The notes under the pieces: model-generated | Told to the model about the DNA's origin: nothing | The model's database searches: none | Seen by the model: the letters and a program-made list of their open reading frames with translations, nothing else | DNA from: Aquibaculum arenosum | Lineage (GTDB): Bacteria; Pseudomonadota; Alphaproteobacteria; Kiloniellales; DSM-21159 | Assembly: GCF_029222965.1 (NCBI RefSeq) | Contig: NZ_JARHUD010000006.1 | Location: 248,001 to 312,000, forward strand | Length of the DNA: 64,000 nt | Reading direction: 5' to 3' | Made by a program: the position numbers and the translations under genes | Shown here: piece after piece, positions 42,065-51,622 of the stretch | Layout: each line of letters opens with the position of its first letter | Position numbering within the stretch: position 1 is the first letter of the stretch

Positions 42065-45000
42065 TCAATGAAAGTCCCGGCTGGGGAAGAGGCGAGCTTT
42101 GCGATCGCTGGGCGGGGGTGGGGGGCCGCCGTCTTCGCGCAGCATGTCGAGCCAGGCGGTCAGGTCGGTGAAGCGCTGGCTGATCAGGTGGATGACCTCG
42201 CCTTCGCGCTGCACCCGGCCCCACACCCCAAGCAGCGAGGCGGCCAGCAGCTCTCGGCGCTGGCGGGCGAAGAGGTCGGGCCAGACCACCAGGTTGGCGA
42301 TGCCGCTTTCATCCTCCAGGGTGGCGAAGATCACGCCGTTGGAGGAGCCGGGCCGCTGGCGCACCAGCACCAGTCCGGCCACGGCCAGGGTCTCTCCGTT
42401 GGCGGCCTGCCCCAGGGCGGCGCAAGAGCTGAAGCCCTGGCGCTGCAGCCCTTCGCGCAGGAAGCTGAGCGGGTGCGCCTTCAGCGAGAGGCGCAGGGCG
42501 GCATAGTCCTCCATCACCTGCGCACTGTCGCTCAGGCCCGGCAGGGCGACCTCCGGCTCCCGGCCGCTTTCCTCCTCCCCCGCAGCGGCGAAGAGCGGCA
42601 GGGGCTTTGCTTCCGGCAGGCCCTTCACCGCCCAGAGCGCCGCGCGACGATCCAGCCCCTGGGAGCGGAAGGCATCGCCACGGGCCAGAGCTTCCAGCGC
42701 CGTACCCTGCAGCCCGGCGCGTCGCCAGAGGGTCAGGGGGTCGGGATAGCCATTGCCGCGAGAGTTCACCAGTTGGCGCCCCGCCGCCTCGCCCAGCCCC
42801 TTCACCTGGCGCAGTCCGAGACGCAGCGCCGGCCGCGCGCCGCCCGGCTCCAGGGTGCAGTCCCACTCCGAGCGGTTGACGTCCACCGGCAGAACCTCGA
42901 CCCCGTGCTCGCGGGCATCGCGCACGATCTGTGCCGGCGCGTAGAAGCCCATGGGCTGGGAATTGAGCAGGGCGCAGGCGAAGACCTCGGGATAATGGTG
43001 CTTCATCCAGGCCGAGACATAGACCAAGAGCGCGAAGGAGGCGGCGTGACTTTCGGGAAAGCCGTAGGTGCTGAAGCCCTCGATCTGCCTGAAACAGCGC
43101 TCGGCAAAGCCCTGCTCATAGCCGCGGGCGACCATGCCGGCGACGAAGCGCTCGCGGAACTTCTCGATCTCGCCGTTGCGGCGGAAGGCGGCCATGGCCC
43201 GGCGCAGCTGGTCGGCTTCGGTGGCTGTGAAGCCGGCGGCGACGATGGCGATCTGCATCGCCTGCTCCTGGAACAGCGGCACCCCCAATGTGCGCTCCAG
43301 CACCCGGCGCAGTTCGTCGGAGGGATAGTCCACCGCCTCCTGCCCCCGGCGTCGGCGCAGATAGGGATGCACCATGTCGCCCTGGATCGGCCCCGGGCGC
43401 ACGATGGCCACCTCGATCACCAGGTCATAGAAGGTGCGGGGCTGCAAGCGAGGCAGCATCGACATCTGCGCCCGGCTTTCCACCTGGAAGACGCCGAGGG
43501 AATCGGCGCGCGAGAGCATCTCGTAAACCTTCGGATCCTCCTGCGGCACCTCGGCCAGGCCATAGCTGCGGCCGTAATGGCGGCGGATCAGCTCGAAGCC
43601 CTTGCGCAGGCAGGTGAGCATGCCCAGCGCCAGCACATCGACCTTGAGGATGCCGAGCGCATCGATGTCGTCCTTGTCCCACTCGATCACCGTGCGATCG
43701 GCCATGGCGGCGTTCTCGATCGGCACCAGTTCGTCCAGGCGATCGCGGGTCATGACGAAGCCGCCTACGTGCTGCGAGAGGTGGCGGGGAAAGCCCATCA
43801 GCTCTTCCGCCAGCTTCAGGGTCAGGGCCAGCCGCCGCTCCCGCGGGTCGAGGCCCAGGGCACGCACACTCTCCTCCTTCACCGCCTCACGCCCCCAGCC
43901 CCAGAGCGATCCGGCCAGGGCGGAGATGACATCCTGCGCCAGGCCCATGACCTTGCCCACGTCGCGCAGGGCGCCGCGGGCGCGGTAGCAGACCACAATG
44001 GCAGTGAGGCCTGCGCGCTCGCGCCCGTACTTTTCGTAGATGTGCTGGATCACCTCCTCGCGGCGCTCATGCTCGAAATCCACGTCGATGTCGGGCGGCT
44101 CGCCGCGCTCGGGCGAAACGAAGCGTTCGAAGAGCAGTTCGCTGGTCTCGGGATCGACGGCGGTGATACCCAGGCAGAAGCAGACCGCCGAGTTCGCCGC
44201 CGAGCCGCGGCCCTGGCAGAGAATCTCGCGGGAGCGGGCGAAGGCCACCACGTCATGCACCGTCAGGAAATAGGGGGCGTAGCCGAGCTGGGCGATCAGC
44301 CCGAGCTCGTGGCGCAGCGCCTCTTCCACCTTTGCCGGCACGCCGCGCGGATAGCGTTTCTGCGCACCCGTCCGAACCAAGGCCTCCAGCCGGCTTTGCG
44401 GGTCGCTGTCCGCCGCCACCTCCTGCGGGTACTCATAGCGCAGCTCGTCCAGAGAGAAGCGGCAGCGCTCGGCGATCTCCAGGCTGCGCGCCAGGGCCTC
44501 GGGGCAGCTTCGGAAAAGGCGAGCCATATCGGCCGGCGGCTTCAGATGCCGCTCGGCATTGGCCTCCAGCCGCCAGCCGGCCTCCTCCAGGGTGCAGCCC
44601 TCGCGAATGCAGAGCAGCACATCCGCCAGGGGCTTGCGGGCCGGGTGGTGCATCAGGACATCGCCCAGGGCCACCAGCGGCACCCCGCTCTCCTGCGCGA
44701 GCCGCTGCAACGCACGCAATCGCCTGGCATCGTCGCCGCGGTGATGCCAGCGCGCGCCCAGATGCAGGCGCCCCGGTGCGGCCGCGGCCAGGGAGGCAAG
44801 CGCGGCGAGATAATCGGCGGCAGGCTCCACCGCATCCGGCGGCAGCAGGATCAGCTCCTGCCCCTCGGCATGGGCCAACAACTCCTCGAGGGTGAAGTCG
44901 CACTCGCCTTTGGCCGCGCGGCGCTTACCCAGAGTCAGCAGCCGGCAGAGGCGGCCCCAGGCATCGCGATCGCGCGGGTAGCAGAGGATTTCAGGCCCAT

Positions 45001-45217
45001 CGCGCGGCACCAACCGCCCCCCCACCAACAGGCGCAACCCCACCGTCTTGGCCGCCCTGTGCGCGCGCACCACCCCGGCCACGGAGTTGCGGTCGGCAAT
45101 GCCCAGAGCCGCCATCCCCAAGGCCTTGGCCGTGGTGACCAGTTCGTCCGGATGGGAAGCCCCGCGCAGAAAGGAAAAGTTGCTCGTCGCCGCCAGCTCG
45201 GCATAGGCCGCATCCAT
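42065..45217 (-). CDS. dnaE2: Error-prone DNA polymerase DnaE2 (ImuC)
   Basis: 1050-residue C-family polymerase used for translesion synthesis during the SOS response. The N-terminal PHP domain begins YAELAATSNFSFLRGASHP. The polymerase active site has GRGSAANSAVCF and PPDIDVDFEHERR with the catalytic aspartates. A C-terminal OB domain (RPGSSNGVIFATLEDESG) follows, and the length is normal for DnaE2. AGGAGGTG precedes the ATG. An SOS box lies just upstream. The usual partners imuA and imuB are not next to it, so it is either split from them or acts alone. Confidence 0.95.
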   Translation of the reverse strand: MDAAYAELAATSNFSFLRGASHPDELVTTAKALGMAALGIADRNSVAGVVRAHRAAKTVGLRLLVGGRLVPRDGPEILCYPRDRDAWGRLCRLLTLGKRRAAKGECDFTLEELLAHAEGQELILLPPDAVEPAADYLAALASLAAAAPGRLHLGARWHHRGDDARRLRALQRLAQESGVPLVALGDVLMHHPARKPLADVLLCIREGCTLEEAGWRLEANAERHLKPPADMARLFRSCPEALARSLEIAERCRFSLDELRYEYPQEVAADSDPQSRLEALVRTGAQKRYPRGVPAKVEEALRHELGLIAQLGYAPYFLTVHDVVAFARSREILCQGRGSAANSAVCFCLGITAVDPETSELLFERFVSPERGEPPDIDVDFEHERREEVIQHIYEKYGRERAGLTAIVVCYRARGALRDVGKVMGLAQDVISALAGSLWGWGREAVKEESVRALGLDPRERRLALTLKLAEELMGFPRHLSQHVGGFVMTRDRLDELVPIENAAMADRTVIEWDKDDIDALGILKVDVLALGMLTCLRKGFELIRRHYGRSYGLAEVPQEDPKVYEMLSRADSLGVFQVESRAQMSMLPRLQPRTFYDLVIEVAIVRPGPIQGDMVHPYLRRRRGQEAVDYPSDELRRVLERTLGVPLFQEQAMQIAIVAAGFTATEADQLRRAMAAFRRNGEIEKFRERFVAGMVARGYEQGFAERCFRQIEGFSTYGFPESHAASFALLVYVSAWMKHHYPEVFACALLNSQPMGFYAPAQIVRDAREHGVEVLPVDVNRSEWDCTLEPGGARPALRLGLRQVKGLGEAAGRQLVNSRGNGYPDPLTLWRRAGLQGTALEALARGDAFRSQGLDRRAALWAVKGLPEAKPLPLFAAAGEEESGREPEVALPGLSDSAQVMEDYAALRLSLKAHPLSFLREGLQRQGFSSCAALGQAANGETLAVAGLVLVRQRPGSSNGVIFATLEDESGIANLVVWPDLFARQRRELLAASLLGVWGRVQREGEVIHLISQRFTDLTAWLDMLREDGGPPPPPSDRKARLFPSRDFH

Positions 45218-45253
45218 GCCCGCACCTCCTCAGCGGAGGATAGGCATGATCTA

Positions 45254-45268
45254 GAACAAATCAAGAAC
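45254..45268 (-). promoter_or_regulatory. Alphaproteobacterial LexA (SOS) box
   Basis: The minus strand reads GTTCTTGATTTGTTC, which fits exactly the GTTC-N7-GTTC direct repeat bound by alphaproteobacterial LexA. It lies 36 bp upstream of the dnaE2 start codon and 110 bp upstream of the divergent GIY-YIG gene. Confidence 0.8.
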
Positions 45269-45378
45269 TTGTGGCGAAGCGGGGCTAACGCTGAGACATG
45301 CCCGAGCGGGCTGGCCATTGACCTCCGCCACAACTTAGAAGATAAGCTCAGTCGACGTGAAAGTGGGAAAATGGCAAC

Positions 45379-45975
45379 ATGGCTAATAAGTTAGCAGGCC
45401 AGCGCGCGAAATTCAGTCGCGCCAGATCGCTCTACTTCACCGCTCCAGATGATGACGCTCGCTCCCGTGCCATAGAGTTAATGGCAGAGGTACTCCAGCT
45501 TGCTCCGTCTCTGGGTTTTACCGAAGACATGGTCACCCAAGGCGAGGACGTTCCCGACGTCGTTCGGGAGCGCCTGCACCACCAAACCTGGCAGTCAGCG
45601 GTAGATGAAGACCCGGACCAACTCGTCGAGGGGCTTGCTGGAGCGGTTGATACTTCGGACCTTATGGAGGCTGGATCGGGTTCGGAATGGGTCTACGCCT
45701 ATGGCTATGCCTGCGCGCCGGATCGGCTGAAAATCGGCTCCTCCACTGGCGATGTTGTCGCGCGCGTTGCTGCACAGATTGGAACCGGGACCCCCGACAA
45801 ACCGCGCCTGCTTCTCAAGATTGCCATCGCAGATTGCCGCGCCCTGGAACGCGCACTGCACGGCATCCTGCGGGTTCGCGGTCTCCAAATCGAAGGTGCC
45901 GGCTCCGAGTGGTTTCGCGTGCAGAGGGATGAATTACTGTCCCTCTACACGGCCATTGTAGGCGACCCGCAATAA
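45379..45975 (+). CDS. GIY-YIG/T5orf172-like domain protein
   Basis: 198-residue protein of two parts. Residues 1 to about 105 are not recognised. The C-terminal part (about 108-195) resembles the GIY-YIG-related T5orf172/MUG113 domain: WVYAYGYACAPDRLKIGSST, then VARVAAQIGTGTPDKP, ALERALHGILRVRGL and SEWFRV. In this group GIY becomes VYAY and YIG becomes KIG; the conserved Arg and Glu (LERALH) are present. Function is probably DNA binding or nicking. It is divergent from dnaE2 across the SOS box and looks less GC-rich than neighbours. The ribosome site is weak. Confidence 0.7.
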   Translation: MANKLAGQRAKFSRARSLYFTAPDDDARSRAIELMAEVLQLAPSLGFTEDMVTQGEDVPDVVRERLHHQTWQSAVDEDPDQLVEGLAGAVDTSDLMEAGSGSEWVYAYGYACAPDRLKIGSSTGDVVARVAAQIGTGTPDKPRLLLKIAIADCRALERALHGILRVRGLQIEGAGSEWFRVQRDELLSLYTAIVGDPQ

Positions 45976-46011
45976 CACGCCCGCCTCCCGAGACGGACGT
46001 GCTCCACCTCC

Positions 46012-47316
46012 CTACTCCGCCGCCTTCGACATGGGATTGTTGGGGTGGGTGGTCCAGTTGGCGTAGGTGGGGTCGATTGGCCGGCCGGTGCGCGGGTCCA
46101 CGCCCTCGGTGAGCTGCTCCATGGTGATGCAGTTCTCCACCGGGCAAACCGAGACACAGAGGTTACAGCCGACACACTCGTCGTCCTGCACCTCGAACCA
46201 ACGCTCGCCGTTCTTGGTCGCCGTGATCGCCTGGTGGGAGGTGTCCTCACAGACGATGTGGCAGCGGCCACACTTGATGCAGAGGTCCTGATCGATGCGG
46301 GCCTTGGCCACGTAGTTGAGATTGAGGAACTGCCAGTCGGTGACGTTGGGCACCGCCTTGCCGATGAAGTCCTCCAGGCGCTCGTAGCCCTTGCTCTCCA
46401 TCCAGTGAGCAAGTCCCGCCTTCATCTCCTCCACGATCTTGAAGCCGTAGGTCATGGCGGCGGTGCAGACCTGCACATTGCCCGCGCCCAGGGCCATGAA
46501 TTCCGCCGCATCCTTCCAGGTGGTGATGCCGCCGATGGCCGAAATCGGCAGGCCCGCCGTCTCGGGATCGCGGGCGATGTCCGCCACCATGTGCAGCGCG
46601 ATCGGCTTGACCGCCGGGCCGCAGTAGCCGCCGTGGGTGCCCTTGCCGTCGGTGTGCGGGCTCGGCGCCATGGCGTCGAGATCGACGCCCATGATGGAGT
46701 TGACCGTGTTGATGAGCGAGACGGCATCCGCGCCGCCGCGCTTGGCGGCCCGGGCAGCGAAGCGCACGTCGGTGATGTTGGGGGTCAGCTTGACGATCAC
46801 CGGCATGCGGGTGTTCTGCTTGCACCAGCGCGCCACCATCTCGACGTACTCGGGCACCTGGCCCACGGCCGAGCCCATGCCGCGCTCGGACATGCCGTGC
46901 GGACAGCCGAAGTTGAGCTCGATGCCGTCGGCACCGGTCTCCTCCACCAACGGTAGCACCGCCTTCCAGGAGGCCTCCTCGCAGGGCACCATGAGGGAAA
47001 CCACCACGGCCCGGTCCGGCCAGTCCCGCTTGACCTGTTTGATCTCGCGCAGGTTTTCCTGAAGCGTGCGATCGGAAATCAGCTCGATGTTGTTGAAGCC
47101 GATCAGGCGTCGGTCGGCGCCGTGAATGGCGCCGTAGCGCGGTCCATTGACGTTCACGATGGGCGGGTCTTCGCCCAGGGTCTTCCAGACCACGCCGCCC
47201 CAGCCCGCCTTGAAGGCACGGGTGACGTTGACGATCCGGTCGGTGGGCGGCGCCGAAGCGAGCCAGAAGGGGTTCGGCGACTTGATGCCGAGGAAGTCGT
47301 TGCGGATATCGACCAT
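46012..47316 (-). CDS. preA: NAD-dependent dihydropyrimidine dehydrogenase subunit PreA
   Basis: 434-residue catalytic subunit that reduces uracil and thymine to the 5,6-dihydro forms. An FMN-binding TIM barrel covers residues 1 to about 310 with NFGCPHGMSERGMG carrying the active-site cysteine. The C-terminus has two ferredoxin-type 4Fe-4S motifs, CIKCGRCHIVC and CVGCNLCVSVC. The start MVDIRNDFLG has AGGGAG upstream; the longer frame upstream runs into preT. It follows preT by 17 bp and the two form a heteromer. Confidence 0.95.
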   Translation of the reverse strand: MVDIRNDFLGIKSPNPFWLASAPPTDRIVNVTRAFKAGWGGVVWKTLGEDPPIVNVNGPRYGAIHGADRRLIGFNNIELISDRTLQENLREIKQVKRDWPDRAVVVSLMVPCEEASWKAVLPLVEETGADGIELNFGCPHGMSERGMGSAVGQVPEYVEMVARWCKQNTRMPVIVKLTPNITDVRFAARAAKRGGADAVSLINTVNSIMGVDLDAMAPSPHTDGKGTHGGYCGPAVKPIALHMVADIARDPETAGLPISAIGGITTWKDAAEFMALGAGNVQVCTAAMTYGFKIVEEMKAGLAHWMESKGYERLEDFIGKAVPNVTDWQFLNLNYVAKARIDQDLCIKCGRCHIVCEDTSHQAITATKNGERWFEVQDDECVGCNLCVSVCPVENCITMEQLTEGVDPRTGRPIDPTYANWTTHPNNPMSKAAE

Positions 47317-47333
47317 GGTCTTAGCTCCCTGCC

Positions 47334-48689
47334 TCAGGCTGCCGCAGCCGCGCCGAGCGTGCGATGAATGGATTCCGCAGCCTGCTTGCCGTCTTCGACC
47401 GCTGCGACCGTGAGGTCCTGCCCGCCGGCGATGCAATCGCCGCCGGCCCAGACGTCGGGCAGGCTGGTGCATCGCCCCGCGCCGACCGCGATACGTCCGC
47501 CGTCGAGCTTGAGGCCGGCTTCGCCAAGCCCCGCCGCCACGAAGGTCTGGCCGATGGCCTTGAAGACCTGGTCGGCTGCCACTTCGAAGCTTTCGCCGGT
47601 GGAGACCAGGCGCCCATCCTCCGCGACCACATGATCGAAGCGCACGGCCGTGGCGCGACCGCCGTCACCCAGCACCTCGGTCGGCACCGCCCAGGTAACG
47701 ATGCGCACGCCATTGGTTTGCGCCAGTTCCTGTTCGTAGCGTGAGGCTTTCATCTGCTCCCGGCCGCGGCGATAGACCAGGGTCACCTCGTCGGCGCCCA
47801 GCCGGCGCGCCTGCACCGCGATGTCGATGGCGGTCATGCCGCCGCCGATCACCACCACGCGCCGCCCGATGGGAAAGCCCGTCAGGTCCGGGCTCTGGCG
47901 CAGCTCGGCGATGGTGTCCACCGCATCGTGCACACCCTCCAGGCTCTCTCCGGCCACGCCCAAGCTGTTGGTGCTGCCCAACCCCATGCCCAGAAAGACG
48001 CCGTCGTAGTCCTTGCGCAGCTGCTCGAGGGTGATCTCGTGCCCGAGCCGCTGACCGTGCCGCACCTCGATGCCACCGATCTCGAGGATGTATTCCACCT
48101 CGCGCTGGGCAAAGTTGTCCGGGAGCTTGTAGGCAGCGATGCCGTACTCGTTGAGGCCGCCGGACTTGGGCCGGGCCTCGAAGACCGTCACCTCGTGGCC
48201 GTGCACGGCCAGGCGATGCGCGCAAGCCAGACCGGCCGGTCCCGCGCCGACCACAGCGATCCGCCGGCCGGTGGGCGCCGCGCGCTCGAAGACCTGGCGG
48301 TCTTCCTCCATAAGCCGATCGGTGGCGTGGCGCTGCAGCAGCCCAATGGCCACCGGCTTGTCCTCGGCCAGGTTGCGCACGCAGGCTTCCTCGCAAAGCG
48401 TCTCCGTCGGACACACGCGAGCACAGGCGCCGCCCATGATGTTCTGCTGCAGGATGGTCTCGCCGGCGCCGACCACATCGGCGGTCTGGATCTGGCGAAT
48501 GAAAAGCGGAATGTCGATTTCCGTGGGACAGGCCTTCACGCAGGGCGCGTCGTAGCAGAAGTAGCAGCGATCAGCCTCGACCAGGGCCTCGTGGGCATCC
48601 AGCGGTGGATGCAGGTCGGTGAAGTTGCGTGCGATCTCCTCGCCGGACAACCGTCCGGCGCGCACACCCGGGGCGCGTGCCTTGTCCAT
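47334..48689 (-). CDS. preT: Dihydropyrimidine dehydrogenase electron-transfer subunit PreT
   Basis: 451-residue flavoprotein partner of PreA. The N-terminal Fe-S region has CYFCYDAPCVKACP and GACARVCPTETLCEEACVR. FAD binding is by GAGPAGLACAHRL, and NAD(P) binding by GGGMTAIDIAVQARRLG. It oxidises NADH and passes electrons to PreA. First gene of the preTA operon, divergent from the nucleobase importer. No hydantoinase or beta-ureidopropionase gene follows within the window, so the later steps of the reductive pathway must be elsewhere. Confidence 0.94.
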   Translation of the reverse strand: MDKARAPGVRAGRLSGEEIARNFTDLHPPLDAHEALVEADRCYFCYDAPCVKACPTEIDIPLFIRQIQTADVVGAGETILQQNIMGGACARVCPTETLCEEACVRNLAEDKPVAIGLLQRHATDRLMEEDRQVFERAAPTGRRIAVVGAGPAGLACAHRLAVHGHEVTVFEARPKSGGLNEYGIAAYKLPDNFAQREVEYILEIGGIEVRHGQRLGHEITLEQLRKDYDGVFLGMGLGSTNSLGVAGESLEGVHDAVDTIAELRQSPDLTGFPIGRRVVVIGGGMTAIDIAVQARRLGADEVTLVYRRGREQMKASRYEQELAQTNGVRIVTWAVPTEVLGDGGRATAVRFDHVVAEDGRLVSTGESFEVAADQVFKAIGQTFVAAGLGEAGLKLDGGRIAVGAGRCTSLPDVWAGGDCIAGGQDLTVAAVEDGKQAAESIHRTLGAAAAA

Positions 48690-48982
48690 GTCGATCTCCC
48701 TCGACCCGCCAAATGAAGCCTCGCAGCGCCTCGCACTTTTGCGAGCCGTGCTTATTTTTTATCATTTGAACAAAGTTTGCGCGCAGGCGTCAACAAGGAA
48801 CTGGGGAAAGGCCCCGGTCATCCGAGCCACACGTCCGCTGCGAGTCTTGTGGACTTTGTTGACCGACTTCGCCCCAGTGAGCAGGATAAGCGGCTCCCGA
48901 AGATCGGGAAGTGGATTGCCGAGCACCAGTGCCGACGGGCCGGGACGCGTGCTTTTTTCATTGCATGACAGGAGGGTGAGGG

Positions 48983-49987
48983 ATGAGTTGGAGCATGAAG
49001 AGCAGCCGACGGGCGCTGCTTGGTTTCGCTGCGGGCGCCGCCGCGCTGACGATGATGGCAACGGCGCCGGTGGCCTGGGCGGAGCCGGTCGACGTCGCTG
49101 CCGTCTACACCGTGCCAGTTGAGCAGCAGTGGGTCAGCCGCATTCACAAGGCCCTGAACGAGGCCGAAGCGCGCGGCGAAATCACCTACGACTATTCAGA
49201 GAACGTCGCGAACACCGACTATGAGCGCGTGATGCGCGAGTATGCCGATGCCGGCAAGGACCTGATCATCGGAGAGGTCTTCGGCGTCGAGCGTGCGGCG
49301 CGCCAGGTCGCGGCCGACTATCCCGACACCGCCTTCCTGATGGGCTCCAGCTTCGGGCCGTCCGGCGAGAACTTCGCCGTGTTCGATAACTGGATTCACG
49401 AACCCTCCTATCTCACCGGCATCGTGGCAGGTCGCCTGACCGAGTCGAACAAGATCGGCATGGTGGGCGGCTATCCCATTCCCGAGGTGAACCGCCTGAT
49501 GCACGCCTTCATGGACGGCGCGCGCGACGTGAACCCCGACGTCGAGTTCCTGGTGACCTTCATCGGCTCCTGGTACGACCCGCCGAAGGCCAAAGAGGCG
49601 GCTTTCGCCATGATCGACAGTGGTGCCGACATCCTCTACGCGGAACGTTTCGGCGTGTCCGATGCCGCGGCGGAGCGGGACGTGAAGGCCATCGGCAACG
49701 TGATCGACACCCAGGAGGACTATCCGGGCACCGTGGTTGCCTCCGCGCTCTGGCACATGGAGCCGACCATCGAACGTGCGGTCGAAGCGGTGGCCAACGG
49801 CAGCTTCGAGGCGGCCGACTACGGACAGTACAGCTACATGTCCTACGGCGGCGGTTCTCTGGCACCCATGGATCCTGAACTGGTGCCGCAGGAAATCCTC
49901 GACGAGGTCGCGGAACGCGAGCAGGAGATCCTGGACGGCATGTTCCGGGTCAACGTCAACGATTCCGAGCCCACCTCGGGTCAGTGA
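48983..49987 (+). CDS. BMP-family ABC transporter substrate-binding protein
   Basis: 334-residue binding protein of the basic membrane protein (PnrA/BmpA) family, which bind purine or pyrimidine nucleosides. The signal peptide is long with a twin-arginine-like SSRRALLGFAAG and cleaves near AWAE. Family tracts are VYTVPVEQQWVSRIHKAL, NKIGMVGGYPIPEVNR and GADILYAERFGVSDAA. AGGAGGGTGAGGG precedes the ATG. It heads the importer operon and is divergent from preTA, which points to a nucleobase or nucleoside ligand used by PreTA and the deaminase. Confidence 0.92.
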   Translation: MSWSMKSSRRALLGFAAGAAALTMMATAPVAWAEPVDVAAVYTVPVEQQWVSRIHKALNEAEARGEITYDYSENVANTDYERVMREYADAGKDLIIGEVFGVERAARQVAADYPDTAFLMGSSFGPSGENFAVFDNWIHEPSYLTGIVAGRLTESNKIGMVGGYPIPEVNRLMHAFMDGARDVNPDVEFLVTFIGSWYDPPKAKEAAFAMIDSGADILYAERFGVSDAAAERDVKAIGNVIDTQEDYPGTVVASALWHMEPTIERAVEAVANGSFEAADYGQYSYMSYGGGSLAPMDPELVPQEILDEVAEREQEILDGMFRVNVNDSEPTSGQ

Positions 49988-50068
49988 CACCTATCGGCAG
50001 GCCCGCCCCCAAAGCGGGTCTGCCCTCCTTTCGCATCCCACCGCCCCAACGGGAAGAAGGCCGCGCGC

Positions 50069-51622
50069 GTGTCCAATATCACGCCCACCCCCGTCTTGCG
50101 CCTGCAGGGCATCACCAAGCGCTTTGGCGATCTGGTCGCCAATGACGCCATCGACCTGGAGCTGGCCTCGGGCGAGGTGCTAGCGCTGCTGGGCGAGAAC
50201 GGCGCGGGCAAGACCACGCTGATGAACATCCTCTTCGGCCACTACACGGCCGACGAGGGACAGATCGAGGTTGCCGATTCCGAGGGTCGGCTGCAGCCGC
50301 TGCCGCCCGGCAATCCAGCGGCCGCGCTCGCCGCCGGAATCGGCATGGTGCACCAGCACTTCACCCTCGCCGACAATCTCTCCGCCTTCGACAACCTGGT
50401 GCTGGGCACCGAACCGCTCTGGCGCCCCTGGCAGAAGCTGGGTGGTGCCCATGCGCGCCTGGAACGACTGATGGCTGACAGCGGCCTCACCGTCGATCTC
50501 TCCGCGCGCATCGCCGACCTCTCCGTCGGCGAGCGCCAGCGGGTCGAGATCCTCAAGGCGCTCTACCGCGGCGCGCGTATTCTCATTCTGGACGAGCCCA
50601 CCGCGGTGCTGACCCCGCAGGAGACAGACCGGCTGTTCGAGACCCTGCGCCGCCTGGCGGCCGGCGGGTTGGCGGTGGTCTTCATTTCCCACAAGCTGCA
50701 CGAGGTCCTGGCGATCAGCCAGCGGGTGACCGTGCTACGTGGCGGCAAGGTGGTTGCCAGCCTGCCCACGGCCGGTACCGACCGGGCGCAGCTTGCCGAG
50801 ACCATGGTGGGCCGTGCCATTCCCCAGACCGTACGGGAAGCGCTGCCACCGGGTCCGGCCATCCTGCGCCTGCATGGGGTCAGCGTGCCGGCCGAGGCCG
50901 GGCGAACGCCCTTACGCAACGCTGAACTGACCCTGCACCGCCACGAAATCCTGGGCATTGCCGGTGTCTCCGGCAACGGCCAGGCCGCGCTCTCCAACCT
51001 GATCAGCGGGCTCGCGCGTCACGAGGACGGCGAGGTGGAACTCTTCGGCCAACTGCTGCGCGACGCCAATCCCTCGCGCATGGTGCGCCTGGGCGTCGGG
51101 CGCATTCCCGAGGACCGGCATCACGACGGCGTTGTGGGCGAGATGGCGGTCTGGGAAACGGTCATGCTGGAAGAATACTACCGGGCGCCCTATCAGCGCT
51201 TCGGCTTTCTGCAGCGCGCCGCGGCGCGCCAGCGCGCCGAAGCGGTGATCCGCAACTACGAGGTCAAGTGCTCCGGCACCGAGGCGGTCACCAAGCTGCT
51301 CTCGGGCGGCAACATGCAGAAGCTGATTTTGGGCCGCGTCCTGGATCGCGAGCCCAGCCTTATCCTGGCCAACCAGCCGACCCGGGGGCTGGACGTGGGG
51401 GCCGTGACCTATGTACACCGCGAGCTGCTGGCCGCCCGCCAACGCGGGGCGGCCATTCTGCTGATCTCCGAGGACCTGGACGAGTTGCTCACCCTCTCCG
51501 ACCGGATCGCCGTGCTCTATCGCGGCCGGCTCTCCGCCAGCCTGCCCACGGAAGAGGTCACCATTCGCCAACTCGGCCTGATGATGGCCGGGCACGAGGG
51601 GGAGGCCGGGCATGCGGCTTGA
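50069..51622 (+). CDS. Nucleoside-type ABC importer ATPase (two-domain)
   Basis: 517-residue ATPase with tandem ABC modules of the RbsA/YufO type. The first module is canonical: Walker A GENGAGKTT, signature LSVGERQRVE, Walker B LILDEPTAVL. The second has a degenerate Walker A (GVSGNGQAAL), signature LSGGNMQKL and NQPTRGLD, as usual in this family. It starts with GTG after GAAGAAGG and overlaps the next gene by 11 bp. Confidence 0.93.
   Translation: MSNITPTPVLRLQGITKRFGDLVANDAIDLELASGEVLALLGENGAGKTTLMNILFGHYTADEGQIEVADSEGRLQPLPPGNPAAALAAGIGMVHQHFTLADNLSAFDNLVLGTEPLWRPWQKLGGAHARLERLMADSGLTVDLSARIADLSVGERQRVEILKALYRGARILILDEPTAVLTPQETDRLFETLRRLAAGGLAVVFISHKLHEVLAISQRVTVLRGGKVVASLPTAGTDRAQLAETMVGRAIPQTVREALPPGPAILRLHGVSVPAEAGRTPLRNAELTLHRHEILGIAGVSGNGQAALSNLISGLARHEDGEVELFGQLLRDANPSRMVRLGVGRIPEDRHHDGVVGEMAVWETVMLEEYYRAPYQRFGFLQRAAARQRAEAVIRNYEVKCSGTEAVTKLLSGGNMQKLILGRVLDREPSLILANQPTRGLDVGAVTYVHRELLAARQRGAAILLISEDLDELLTLSDRIAVLYRGRLSASLPTEEVTIRQLGLMMAGHEGEAGHAA

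Noticed and set aside
42017-45394. Very long open frame on the strand opposite dnaE2
   Set aside because: It is the antisense shadow of a high-GC gene: the dnaE2 frame has all polymerase motifs, and the opposite frame gives an Arg/Gln/His-rich sequence with no known domain.
48690-48982. RutR-type operator between preT and the BMP gene
   Set aside because: TTGACC is present on the plus strand but the matching inverted half-site is missing, so I do not call an operator.
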